Shown here one piece after another: positions 25,237 to 35,747 of a stretch of 64,000 bases of DNA; positions within the stretch are counted from its first letter, which is position 1; the number at the start of each line of letters is the position of its first letter. The stretch is from the NCBI GenBank assembly GCA_017464805.1, contig JAFTYE010000003.1, forward strand, positions 74,259 to 138,258, given 5' to 3'. The position numbers and the translations under genes were made by a program. A model generated the notes under the pieces. The model made no database searches and had not been told where the DNA came from. It saw nothing but the letters and a program-made list of their open reading frames with translations. This DNA is from Clostridia bacterium. Its GTDB lineage: Bacteria; Bacillota; Clostridia; Oscillospirales; CAG-272.

Positions 25237-25977
25237 TTAATACTTATCAACGGGGAACAGGATCTTCAGCTGATTGACTTTGCTCTGATAAGCGTTCTGT
25301 TGGTTGCGGCGGAGCAGCTCTGCCTCGATGCGATCACGCACCTCAGACAGCGGCGTCGGCTCGCCTGCCTTTTTGCCGTTGAGGCGGATGAGGTGATAGC
25401 CAAACTGGGTCTTGACGGGGGTGGAAAGCTCGCCCACTTCCATGGCGAAGGCTGCTTGCTCAAACTCGGGTACCATCTGACCGTGACCGAAGTCGCCAAG
25501 ATTACCGCCCTGCTCCTTCGAGGGGCAGGAGCTGTACTTCTTCGCGGCATCCTCAAAGGAAAGGCCCGCCTTGATCTCGTCCAGAATGCGGAGTGCTTCT
25601 TCCTCGGTTTCCACCAGAATGTGGCTGGCGTTCACGGTGTCACCGCCGCCCATCTTGTCCTTGTTCTCCTCGTAGAAGGAAATGATCTCCTCGTCCTTGA
25701 CCTTCACGGAGCCGATCGCCTTTTCAATCGCGTAGTTGACCAAGAGGGATTCTTTTGCCTGCTTCATTTGCGCTTTGAAGGCCGCCTCGGCCTCAAAGAG
25801 ATTTCTCTGCGCTTCCATCAGAAAGAGCTTGCGATTGATAAGCTCCTCAAGGATAGCGGCTTTTCCTTCGGGGTTGCGATAAGTGTCCCCGCGCTGGCCG
25901 AGCGCGGCAAGGAACTGCTCAACGTCTGCCTCGGTGATGCTTTGGCCGCCTACGGCGGCAAGAACTTTTGTGTCCAT
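25237..25977 (-). CDS. Parvulin-type peptidyl-prolyl isomerase (cytoplasmic PpiC/SurA-like)
   Basis: 246 residues. The N-terminal ~110 residues are a helical SurA-like chaperone region; residues ~115-205 form the rotamase domain (NASHILVETEEEA, GDFGHGQMVPEFEQAAF, and TQFGYHLIRL). There is no signal peptide or lipobox, unlike PrsA, so it should act in the cytoplasm. The ATG at 25977 has AAAGGA upstream; earlier in-frame codons extend across the promoter. Confidence 0.88.
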   Translation of the reverse strand: MDTKVLAAVGGQSITEADVEQFLAALGQRGDTYRNPEGKAAILEELINRKLFLMEAQRNLFEAEAAFKAQMKQAKESLLVNYAIEKAIGSVKVKDEEIISFYEENKDKMGGGDTVNASHILVETEEEALRILDEIKAGLSFEDAAKKYSSCPSKEQGGNLGDFGHGQMVPEFEQAAFAMEVGELSTPVKTQFGYHLIRLNGKKAGEPTPLSEVRDRIEAELLRRNQQNAYQSKVNQLKILFPVDKY

Positions 25978-26017
25978 GTTGTTTTCCTTTCGGGTGTTTT
26001 TTCGATTTTCAAGGAAA

Positions 26018-26046
26018 AGTATACCACACCCTGCCAAAAAAGACAA
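26018..26046 (-). promoter_or_regulatory. Promoter of the parvulin gene
   Basis: Minus-strand TTGTCT (26041-26046) and TATACT (26018-26023), spacer 17. Confidence 0.65.
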
Positions 26047-26107
26047 GCGTTCGGTCAAAAAAACAACAAAGTTCCGAAATTTGTTACAAAAAGAATATGG
26101 AGAAATG

Positions 26108-26137
26108 TTGTCTTTTTCACCCATTTTGTGATACAAT
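26108..26137 (+). promoter_or_regulatory. Promoter of the atp operon
   Basis: TTGTCT (26108) and TACAAT (26132) with an 18-base spacer, 36 bases before the first gene. Confidence 0.65.
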
Positions 26138-26172
26138 AAGAGCAAAGAAATTTTTGGAAAGGGGAGCCGCTC

Positions 26173-26601
26173 ATGGAGAAGCCACAGGCCGAGGTACGTC
26201 GCGAGTGTCTGTATATCGTTACCGTCACGCTGATCCTGTCCGCCCTGATGCAGGTCGTTTTTCTTGTCGTGGGCTTTTGGGACTACACCGTCCTGCTTGG
26301 TAACCTGTGGGGTGCCGTTATCGCGGCGGGGAACTTCTATTTTCTTGCGATGTCCGTCCAGCGTGCGCTCGGAAAGGACGAAAAGGAAGCTTCCGATATT
26401 TTGCGTGCCTCACGGTCGAGGCGAACCTTTCTGCAATTCCTTTTGGCCCTTATCGGGGCACTGATCCCCGCCTTTCACATTCTGGCCATGCTGATTCCTC
26501 TCTTATTCCCTCGCGTGGCGATCGCCCTGTATCCCTACATCAACCGCAAGCGGGGGGAAAAGCTCACCGTCGCGGAAGAAAAGGAGGGGGAAGATGACTA
26601 A
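26173..26601 (+). CDS. atpI: AtpI-like ATP synthase assembly protein
   Basis: 142 residues with four predicted membrane helices and a charged C-terminal tail. Position directly before atpB with an eight-base overlap, and the size and topology, support an AtpI role in c-ring assembly or Mg2+/Ca2+ handling; the sequence itself is weakly conserved. GGGGAG precedes the ATG. Confidence 0.75.
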   Translation: MEKPQAEVRRECLYIVTVTLILSALMQVVFLVVGFWDYTVLLGNLWGAVIAAGNFYFLAMSVQRALGKDEKEASDILRASRSRRTFLQFLLALIGALIPAFHILAMLIPLLFPRVAIALYPYINRKRGEKLTVAEEKEGEDD

Positions 26602-27505
26602 AAAAAATCGTTCCTTTATCGCATTAGACGTGTTGCTCATCGTCTTGACGCTTCTGCCGATCGTCGCGGTACTGATCCTGAAGGTGCTGACGAACGTACC
26701 GAGCGAGGGTATCAGCATCACGGGCGCGCGCGTGTTCTTCACGCTCCCCCTGCCGCTTGGCGGACTGCCGATCACCGAATCTCAGATCAACTCCGCTGCG
26801 GTGATCCTCTCGCTTTTCTTCCTCTGCCTGTATATGACGCACGGCATCGCCGAGCGGCCGAACACCCGCCGCCAGCTGCTTGTTGAATGGGTGGTAGAAA
26901 AGACCGAGTCGATGGTGAGCGATTCTATGGGCTCCTTCTTTGCGGGATACGCACCCTTTATCGCCGCTATTTTGGCACTCTCGGCCCTCTCCAGCCTGAT
27001 GTCTCTCTTCGGCCTGTACCCGCCGACCTCGGACATCAATATCGTGGCGGGCTGGGCGATCCTGGTCTTTATCCTCATCACCTACTACAAGCTCAAGGGC
27101 GGCCTCGGAAATTACCTCAAAGGCTTTACCGAGCCCATCTTCATCATGACCCCCTTGAACATCCTCGGCGAGGTCGCCACGCCCGTGTCCATGGCCTTCC
27201 GTCATTACGGAAATGTCCTGTCGGGCTCGGTCATTGCAGTGCTGATTGCGGCGGCGTTGCAGGGGCTCTCCTCTCTGCTTCTCGGTTGGCTCCCCGGCGT
27301 GTTCGGGGAGATCCCGTTCTTGCAGATTGGTCTTCCAGCGATCCTGTCCCTCTATTTTGACCTGTTCAGCGGTTGCATGCAGGCGTACATCTTCGCCATG
27401 CTGACCATGCTGAACATTTCGGGTGGCTTCCCCGAGGACGAATACGAGAGAAGAAGGCAAAAAAAGCTCTTGAAAAAACAACAAAAAACAAAAACAAACG
27501 ACTAA
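26594..27505 (+). CDS. atpB: F0F1 ATP synthase subunit a
   Basis: 303 residues, five to six membrane helices. The ion-channel helix contains the essential Arg in AFRHYGNVLSGS, and the last helices include PAILSLYFDLFSGCMQAYIF. It forms the ion half-channels against the c ring. The start follows GGAGG inside the end of atpI. The C-terminus is unusually basic (RRRQKKLLKKQQK). Confidence 0.95.
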   Translation: MTKKNRSFIALDVLLIVLTLLPIVAVLILKVLTNVPSEGISITGARVFFTLPLPLGGLPITESQINSAAVILSLFFLCLYMTHGIAERPNTRRQLLVEWVVEKTESMVSDSMGSFFAGYAPFIAAILALSALSSLMSLFGLYPPTSDINIVAGWAILVFILITYYKLKGGLGNYLKGFTEPIFIMTPLNILGEVATPVSMAFRHYGNVLSGSVIAVLIAAALQGLSSLLLGWLPGVFGEIPFLQIGLPAILSLYFDLFSGCMQAYIFAMLTMLNISGGFPEDEYERRRQKKLLKKQQKTKTND

Positions 27506-27523
27506 AATTCGGAGGTATGTATT

Positions 27524-27817
27524 ATGGAACTCGCAATCGGTATTATTTTGGGTTGCTGTGCACTCGGTGCCGGCCTTTGCACGGGTATCGGTGCCATCGG
27601 CCCCGGTGTCGGTGAAGGTAACGCCGTCTCCAAGGCCTGTGAGGCTATCGGCCGTCAGCCCGAGAGCAAGGGCGCGGTAACATCCACCATGATCATGGGC
27701 TGTGCGATCGCGGAAACGACGGGTATCTACTCGCTCGTTATCTCCATTCTGCTCATCTTCGTTGCACCGAATATCCTCACAAACATTTTGGTCAACGCGA
27801 TTTCGTCCTTGCTTTGA
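27524..27817 (+). CDS. atpE: F0F1 ATP synthase subunit c, two-carboxylate type
   Basis: 97 residues forming two membrane helices with a polar loop (GRQPES). Helix 1 has the glycine pattern and E31 in GPGVGEGNAV; helix 2 has the ion-binding E64 followed by T65 in AIAETTGIYSLVI. A carboxylate in both helices plus a hydroxyl residue after the second is the motif described for Na+-driven rotors of Clostridium paradoxum and Fusobacterium. The ring should therefore bind Na+ (inference). GGAGG precedes the ATG. Confidence 0.96.
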   Translation: MELAIGIILGCCALGAGLCTGIGAIGPGVGEGNAVSKACEAIGRQPESKGAVTSTMIMGCAIAETTGIYSLVISILLIFVAPNILTNILVNAISSLL

Positions 27818-27833
27818 TTTTGGAGTGTAACGT

Positions 27834-28334
27834 ATGCAAACGCTGGAAATCATATCCGTCAATCTTTGGCAGATCCTGATCTCCCTGTGTAATCTCCTAA
27901 TCATGTTCCTAATCGTCAAAAAATTCCTGTACGGCCCCGTCAAAAAGGTGATGACGGCGCGGCAGGCGAGCATTGATGCGGGATATGAGAATGCCGCCCG
28001 CGCCGAGGCGGATGCCGAGGCAAGCCGTGCCGCATGGGAGGACAAGCTTGCCACGGCGGATGCCACAGCAAACGCCATCGTCGAAAAAGCGACCGTGCAG
28101 GCGCAGCATCGCGCGGACAAGATCGTGGCCGAGGCCGAGGAGAAAGCAGACGGCATGATACGCCGTGCGGAGGAGAACATCGCCCTGCAGGAGAAAAAGG
28201 CAGAGGCCGCCGTGCGCCGCGAAATCGTCGACGTGTCGGCCCTCTTGACCGAAAAGATGCTTCGCCGCGAGATCCGCTCCGAAGATCACCGTGCCCTCAT
28301 CGACGATTTTATTGACGAAATGGGTGAGAACTAA
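27834..28334 (+). CDS. atpF: F0F1 ATP synthase subunit b
   Basis: 166 residues: one N-terminal membrane helix (residues ~8-30, followed by KKFLYGPVKKVM) and a long Ala/Glu/Arg-rich coiled coil that forms the peripheral stalk. TTGGAG precedes the ATG. Its stop shares one base with the atpH start. Confidence 0.94.
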   Translation: MQTLEIISVNLWQILISLCNLLIMFLIVKKFLYGPVKKVMTARQASIDAGYENAARAEADAEASRAAWEDKLATADATANAIVEKATVQAQHRADKIVAEAEEKADGMIRRAEENIALQEKKAEAAVRREIVDVSALLTEKMLRREIRSEDHRALIDDFIDEMGEN

Positions 28335-28876
28335 TGAACGAGATCAGTCGTGAATATGCCTCCGCCCTCTTTGCGTTAGCAAGAGAGGATGGTGCGGAGG
28401 AGGAATATGCAAAGGGGCTTGCGGCCATTTCCGCGGCTTTTGTCAAGACCCCTAAATACGTGGACTTTCTTTCCTCTCACGGCATTCCGAAGGAGGAGCG
28501 CATCTCTGCCTTGTTCGCAGTCTTTTCGGGCCGCGTGCCCACGCATGTGCTTTCCTTCCTCTCTCTGCTATGCGAGAAGGGAAGAATGCGGGAATTTGCC
28601 GACTGTGTCGAGGCATACGAGGCACTTTTGCGCGAATGGAAGCAAACCTCGATGGCAGAGGTTGTGTCTGCCGTCGAGCTGACCGAGGGGGAAAAGGCAA
28701 AGCTCCTCAAAAAACTAGAAAGCGTCTGCGGTCATGCCGTGGTGGCAGAGTACCGTGTGGATGAGTCCCTTGTGGGTGGCGTGAGCGTGACCGTGGACGG
28801 CAAGGTCATGGACGGCAGTCTGCGCCGCCGCCTGCAGGAAGTAAAGGAAGTGATGGCCGATGAACGTACGACCTGA
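28334..28876 (+). CDS. atpH: F0F1 ATP synthase subunit delta
   Basis: 180 residues. The N-terminal helical bundle begins [16 protein letters not shown]; the C-terminal [21 protein letters not shown] is the family signature. Links the peripheral stalk to the top of F1. Its last 17 bases overlap atpA. Confidence 0.94.
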   Translation: MNEISREYASALFALAREDGAEEEYAKGLAAISAAFVKTPKYVDFLSSHGIPKEERISALFAVFSGRVPTHVLSFLSLLCEKGRMREFADCVEAYEALLREWKQTSMAEVVSAVELTEGEKAKLLKKLESVCGHAVVAEYRVDESLVGGVSVTVDGKVMDGSLRRRLQEVKEVMADERTT

Positions 28877-30353
28877 CGAGATCAGCAATATCATCAAAGA
28901 ACAAATTAAAAGTTACCGCTCGCGCATCGAAATGACCGAAACCGGCTCCGTTATCCTGGTCGGTGACGGCATCGCGCGCGTCTACGGTCTGCGGGGCTGT
29001 ATGGCAAACGAGCTGCTCGAATTTGAGGACGGTAGCTTCGGTATGGCACAGAACCTGGAAGAGGAGACCGTTTCGGTCGCTGTCCTCTCGGATACGAACG
29101 CCATCCGCGAGGGTACGACCGTGCGCCGCACCGGTCGCGTGCTTTCCGTGCCCGTTGGCGAGGAAATGCTCGGCCGCGTGGTGAACGCCCTCGGCGAGCC
29201 GATTGACGGAAAAGGGCCGATCCTAACACAGGCGACCCGTCCCGTGGAATCCGAAGCCCCCGGCATCATCGAGAGAAAGAGCGTGTCCGTGCCCCTGCAA
29301 ACCGGCATCAAGGCCATCGACAGCATGATCCCGATTGGTCGCGGTCAGCGTGAGCTGATCATCGGTGACCGCCAGACGGGCAAGACCGAGATCGCGATCG
29401 ATACCATCATCAACCAGAAGGACACGGGGGTGCTGTGTATCTACGTGGCCATCGGACAGAAGAACACCTCGGTGGTGCAGCTGGCAAACGAGCTGACGCG
29501 TGCCGGTGCGATGGATTATACCGTCATCGTGTCCGCCTCCGCATCCGAGAGTGCACCACTGCAATATATCGCCCCCTACGCGGGCTGTGCCATGGCGGAA
29601 TACTTCCGCGAGCAGGGAAAGGACGTGCTCATCGTCTACGACGACCTGTCCAAGCACGCGGTCGCCTACCGCGCCCTCTCCCTCCTCATTCGCCGTCCTC
29701 CGGGCCGTGAGGCATACCCCGGCGATGTCTTTTATCTGCACTCTCGCCTGCTTGAGCGCGCCGCGTGCGTCGCGCCCGAATACGGTGGCGGCTCCATCAC
29801 CGCCCTGCCGATCATCGAAACGCAGGCAGGGGACGTGTCCGCCTATATCCCCACCAATGTCATCTCCATCACCGATGGACAGATCTTTCTGGAAACCGAG
29901 CTGTTCCATGCGGGCATCATGCCCGCCATCAATCCCGGCATCTCGGTCAGCCGCGTCGGCGGTGCTGCCCAGCTCAAATCCATGAAAAAGGTGTCGGGCG
30001 AGCTGAAGCTGCTCTATTCGCAGTACCGCGAGCTACAGGCGTTTGCCCAGTTTGGCAGTGACCTGGATGCGGATACCAAGGCTCGCCTTGCACTCGGTGA
30101 GCGCATCGTCGAGGTGCTCAAGCAAAAGAGAAATGCCCCCGTGCGCGTGGGCTGCCAGGTGGCCATCGTGTACGCGGTCACCCACGGCTTTCTCGACAAT
30201 GTGGCCGTGGGTGCCGTCCCCGCCTACGAGGCGGAGCTGTACGAGAAGCTAGAGACTGAGCATGCCGACCTGCTTGCCCGTTTGGAAGCCGGCTGCTTTG
30301 AGGATGAGGACGTGACCGCCCTGTGCACCGCCCTTTCCGAGATGCAGAGGTAA
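28860..30353 (+). CDS. atpA: F0F1 ATP synthase subunit alpha
   Basis: 497 residues. Walker [10 protein letters not shown] near residue 169, the alpha-beta signature [14 protein letters not shown], and the usual N-terminal [13 protein letters not shown] beta-barrel. Non-catalytic nucleotide-binding subunit of F1. The ATG is preceded by AGGAAG inside atpH. Confidence 0.98.
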   Translation: MNVRPDEISNIIKEQIKSYRSRIEMTETGSVILVGDGIARVYGLRGCMANELLEFEDGSFGMAQNLEEETVSVAVLSDTNAIREGTTVRRTGRVLSVPVGEEMLGRVVNALGEPIDGKGPILTQATRPVESEAPGIIERKSVSVPLQTGIKAIDSMIPIGRGQRELIIGDRQTGKTEIAIDTIINQKDTGVLCIYVAIGQKNTSVVQLANELTRAGAMDYTVIVSASASESAPLQYIAPYAGCAMAEYFREQGKDVLIVYDDLSKHAVAYRALSLLIRRPPGREAYPGDVFYLHSRLLERAACVAPEYGGGSITALPIIETQAGDVSAYIPTNVISITDGQIFLETELFHAGIMPAINPGISVSRVGGAAQLKSMKKVSGELKLLYSQYRELQAFAQFGSDLDADTKARLALGERIVEVLKQKRNAPVRVGCQVAIVYAVTHGFLDNVAVGAVPAYEAELYEKLETEHADLLARLEAGCFEDEDVTALCTALSEMQR

Positions 30354-30358
30354 GCGGT

Positions 30359-32830
<2,472 letters not shown>

Positions 32831-32837
<7 letters not shown>

Positions 32838-32879
32838 AGAAAAGCGGCTACCCAACGGGTAGCCGCTTTTCTCTATTCT
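32831..32879. terminator. Bidirectional terminator of atp operon and MATE gene
   Basis: A 23-pair perfect stem with an AAC loop; each arm contains the stop codon of the gene on its side. Confidence 0.9.
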
Positions 32880-34246
32880 TTCTCCGTCAACTGCTTGATC
32901 CATTTCCGTGAGCGGAAGTGGCGGAAGCAGAGAATACCCTTGACAAGATCCTCCGCGATAAACATAACTGCGACAAGAACAACAAAACGCGTGGGGCGAA
33001 TGAGGAGTCCCGTGACGAGTACCGCGGGGATGCCGAGCGCATACAGGCCGAATAGGTCAAAGAAGCAGCCCGATTTGGTGTCGCCGCCCGCGCGGAAGAT
33101 GCCGCAGATCATCGTGTAGGGGATCATCCGTATGGCGATCCAGCAGCCGTAAAAGAGCAGGCACTCGGAGGCGACCTGCCGCGCCGCCTCGGTCTCCACG
33201 GGAAAGAGAGAAAGCACGGGGTTGCGTACCGCAATGAGGATCGCGCCGAGGATAACGCCCATCACGGGCGTCATCACGGCAAAGCGGCGTGCCGCAATAT
33301 ACCCCTCCTCGGCCTCTCCACGACCGATCCGCATGCCCACCATGACCGAGCAGGCAGAGCAGATGCCCACGAAAAAGACGAAGAAGAGTTGCTGCACATT
33401 CTCGTACAGCGTGTAGCCCGCGTGGTTCTCGTACCCCTGTCTGCCCAGTACCATGACGTAAATATTCGTGCCGATCGCCCACATCGTTTCATTGAGCAGG
33501 GTGGGGGCGGCGATGCGAAGATACTTCGCACAGAAGGTGCGGTCAAAGGAGAGCAATGCACGAAGCGGTGCGCGAAAGGGGTTTTTTGTGCAAAGGAGTG
33601 CGACCAGAATGATGATCGCCTGTACCGCGCATCCTGCGGCAGAGGCCAGTGCCGCACCGCGAAGTCCCATACTGGGGAAGCCGAAATGCCCGTAGATCAG
33701 ACAATAGTTGAGGAAGGTGTTGACCGCCACCGATACAAGGGAGGAGATCAGCGGGATAAATACGCGCTCCACCGCACGGAGTGCCACGCACATGACCTGT
33801 GAGAACACAAGGAACAAAACGGCAAGTGAATAAGCACGCAGATATTCCGCCCCCAGCGCAATGATCGGTGCCTCATCCGAGAACAGACCAATCAAAAATT
33901 CGGGAAACAGAGCTAAAAGAGTCGCGTAAACGACAGCAAAAGCCATGGAGATGGACATGGCAAAGCCCATTGACCGCCGCACGCCAATCTCATCCTTTGC
34001 TCCCCAGTACTGGGAAAGCAGGGATGCGCAACCCGAAGAGAAGCCGAAGCAGATTACATTGAGCAGAAAGGCAAAGCGGGCGGCAAGCCCCATCGCGGAG
34101 GTCTCGGCATTGCCAAGGCTGACAACCATTGCCGTGTCAATCAGCGTGGCGCAGGAGGTCAGGAGATTTTGCAGAGCGATCGGAATGGCCAGCGCAAGTG
34201 CCGCACGGTAAAAGCCAAAATCGATTTTCAAGGTGTGTTTTGTCAT
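32873..34246 (-). CDS. MATE-family multidrug/Na+ antiporter
   Basis: 457 residues, about twelve membrane helices in two homologous halves: LAIPIALQNLLTSCATLIDT in the first and LRIAAPTLLNETMWAIGTN in the second, as in DinF/NorM-like MATE exporters. These pumps use Na+ or H+ gradients to expel drugs or metabolites. It begins a few bases after the stop of the HAD gene, with no ribosome site of its own, so translation is probably coupled. A GTG two codons upstream is an alternative start. Confidence 0.9.
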   Translation of the reverse strand: MTKHTLKIDFGFYRAALALAIPIALQNLLTSCATLIDTAMVVSLGNAETSAMGLAARFAFLLNVICFGFSSGCASLLSQYWGAKDEIGVRRSMGFAMSISMAFAVVYATLLALFPEFLIGLFSDEAPIIALGAEYLRAYSLAVLFLVFSQVMCVALRAVERVFIPLISSLVSVAVNTFLNYCLIYGHFGFPSMGLRGAALASAAGCAVQAIIILVALLCTKNPFRAPLRALLSFDRTFCAKYLRIAAPTLLNETMWAIGTNIYVMVLGRQGYENHAGYTLYENVQQLFFVFFVGICSACSVMVGMRIGRGEAEEGYIAARRFAVMTPVMGVILGAILIAVRNPVLSLFPVETEAARQVASECLLFYGCWIAIRMIPYTMICGIFRAGGDTKSGCFFDLFGLYALGIPAVLVTGLLIRPTRFVVLVAVMFIAEDLVKGILCFRHFRSRKWIKQLTEKE

Positions 34247-34248
34247 GA

Positions 34249-35043
34249 TCACGTTGTTGGAACGATGTCGCCCACATCCTCGAGAATGTATTTGGGGCAG
34301 TAGGCGAAGTCTTTCACCGTTTCGCGCGTGCTGACGCCGGAGAGGACCAGCACCGTGTCCAACTCGCTCTCCACGCCTGCGATGATGTCGGTGTCCATGC
34401 GGTCGCCGATGATGGCGGCCTCTGTGCGGCGGCAGTCCAGTAACTTTAGACCGTGGCGCATCATCAGGGGATTGGGTTTGCCGATAAAATAGGCCTTTTT
34501 GCCTGTCGCCAGCTCAATCGGCGCGATCAAGGCGCGGCAGGCGGGAACGATGCCGTGGTCGGTTGGATCGGTGAGATCGGGATTAGTACCGATCAACTTG
34601 GCACCCCGCCCGAGCAGCTTGACTGCGCATTCGATCTCATTGTAGGTCAGATTGGTCGTCTTGCCGAAGACTACATAATCGGGGTCGTGGCTGTTCATGC
34701 TGAAGCCCGCCTCGTACATCGCGTTGACAAGTCCCGGCTCGCCGATGACGTAGGCACTTCCGCCGGGGCATTGCCCGGCAAGAAAGGATGCGGTGGCCAG
34801 CGCGCTGGTATAAAAATGGTCCTCGGAGACCGAAAGGCCCATGCGTGCCAGCTTTTCGGAAAGCTCACGAGGGGACTTGCCCGAGCCGTTGGTGAAAAAC
34901 AGATATTTCTTATTTTCCTTTTCCAACCAGTTCACAAAACCCTTGGCGTGCGGGATCAAGGAATTGCCGTGATAGATCACGCCATCCATATCACAAAGAA
35001 ACGCGCGCTTTTCGCGCAGTGCCGTTAGATCATAGGTTTGCAT
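34249..35043 (-). CDS. NagD-like HAD-IIA phosphatase
   Basis: 264 residues. HAD motif I FLCDMDGVIYHG, motif II LFFTNGSGKSP, motif III Lys in KAYFIGKPNP and motif IV IIGDRMDTDI with the C2 cap of the NagD/AraL group. These dephosphorylate small sugar phosphates or nucleotides in the cytoplasm. It forms a two-gene unit with the MATE pump. Confidence 0.92.
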   Translation of the reverse strand: MQTYDLTALREKRAFLCDMDGVIYHGNSLIPHAKGFVNWLEKENKKYLFFTNGSGKSPRELSEKLARMGLSVSEDHFYTSALATASFLAGQCPGGSAYVIGEPGLVNAMYEAGFSMNSHDPDYVVFGKTTNLTYNEIECAVKLLGRGAKLIGTNPDLTDPTDHGIVPACRALIAPIELATGKKAYFIGKPNPLMMRHGLKLLDCRRTEAAIIGDRMDTDIIAGVESELDTVLVLSGVSTRETVKDFAYCPKYILEDVGDIVPTT

Positions 35044-35147
35044 AGGAGCTCTCCTTTCAGACTACCCCTATTCTAGCATAAATGGGTGGAAAAGTATACC
35101 CGTTTTTCTGTTTTTTTATTTTGTTTTAGGATATTTTTATACATTTA

Positions 35148-35177
35148 TTGACAGAGATGCAAAAAATATGATACAAT
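35148..35177 (+). promoter_or_regulatory. Promoter of the ABM-domain gene
   Basis: TTGACA (35148) and TACAAT (35172), spacer 18. Confidence 0.8.
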
Positions 35178-35211
35178 GAAGCAAAAGAACGCCAGAAAGG
35201 ATGAAACCCCT

Positions 35212-35502
35212 ATGGAATATACCATTTACGTTGTCTATCACGCCAAGCCCGGATGCCGCGAGGCATTTGTTCGTCGTCTTGAGGAAAGCGGTGCCGCCGC
35301 TAAGGTCCGCGCCGAGGACGGTTGCCTCGCCTACGACTACTACTTCTCGGCGCAGGACGAAAATATCGTTCTGCTGATCGAAAAATGGGAGAGTAAAAAG
35401 CATCAACAGATTCACCTCACCCAGCCGCACATCGCAGACATCCGCGCCGCCAAGGCCGAGTTTGTCGAGGATTCCTACCTCGGCGAATTTAAGCTCCTGT
35501 AA
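35212..35502 (+). CDS. ABM-domain protein (putative quinol monooxygenase, YgiN-like)
   Basis: 96 residues, one antibiotic-biosynthesis-monooxygenase ferredoxin-like fold: YVVYHAKPGCREAF, EDGCLAYDYYF, and LLIEKWESKKHQQIH. Small dimeric proteins of this type oxidise quinols or handle reactive aldehydes without a cofactor; the substrate is not known here. Start ATG 35212 follows AAAGGA. It is monocistronic. Confidence 0.88.
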   Translation: MEYTIYVVYHAKPGCREAFVRRLEESGAAAKVRAEDGCLAYDYYFSAQDENIVLLIEKWESKKHQQIHLTQPHIADIRAAKAEFVEDSYLGEFKLL

Positions 35503-35539
35503 GCGCAAGCATCACATAACAAGGCCCCGTGTGTTGCGT

Positions 35540-35712
35540 GCTCCTCAAAAAGGGGCGCACAGTGATATTCGCCTGCGGCGAATGATATACCTGCGGTATG
35601 ATATCGCGCATGACACGATGATATACGATTCGCGTATGCCCCGGGCGAATGTTATATCATGGCGACCCGGCGGGTCGCTATATCATACCGAGTAGAGCGA
35701 GGTATATCACCA
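35540..35712. repeat. Array of short palindromes with a shared TGATAT core
   Basis: At least five different small inverted repeats follow one another, joined by (T)GATAT(A): ATTCGCC-TGC-GGCGAAT, ATACC-TGC-GGTAT, a GATATCGCG...GATGATAT unit, ATACGATTCGCGTAT, and GCGACCC-GGC-GGGTCGC. No open frame with a ribosome site runs through it. It looks like a non-coding palindromic repeat element of gut Clostridia; function unknown. Confidence 0.7.
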
Positions 35713-35747
35713 AGCCCCCGTGTGTTTGTAACACACGGGGGCTTGGT
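35709..35747. terminator. Bidirectional terminator before the SipL-like gene
   Basis: ACCAAGCCCCCGTGTGT and ACACACGGGGGCTTGGT form a 17-pair stem with a five-base loop. Confidence 0.9.

Noticed and set aside
26624-28180. A 518-codon minus-strand frame across atpB-atpE-atpF
   Set aside because: It is antisense to three certain genes and encodes no recognisable protein; it follows from GC-rich codon use.
35540-35712. CRISPR array
   Set aside because: The joints are too short and the units are palindromes of unequal length, not direct repeats with uniform spacers; no cas genes are near.
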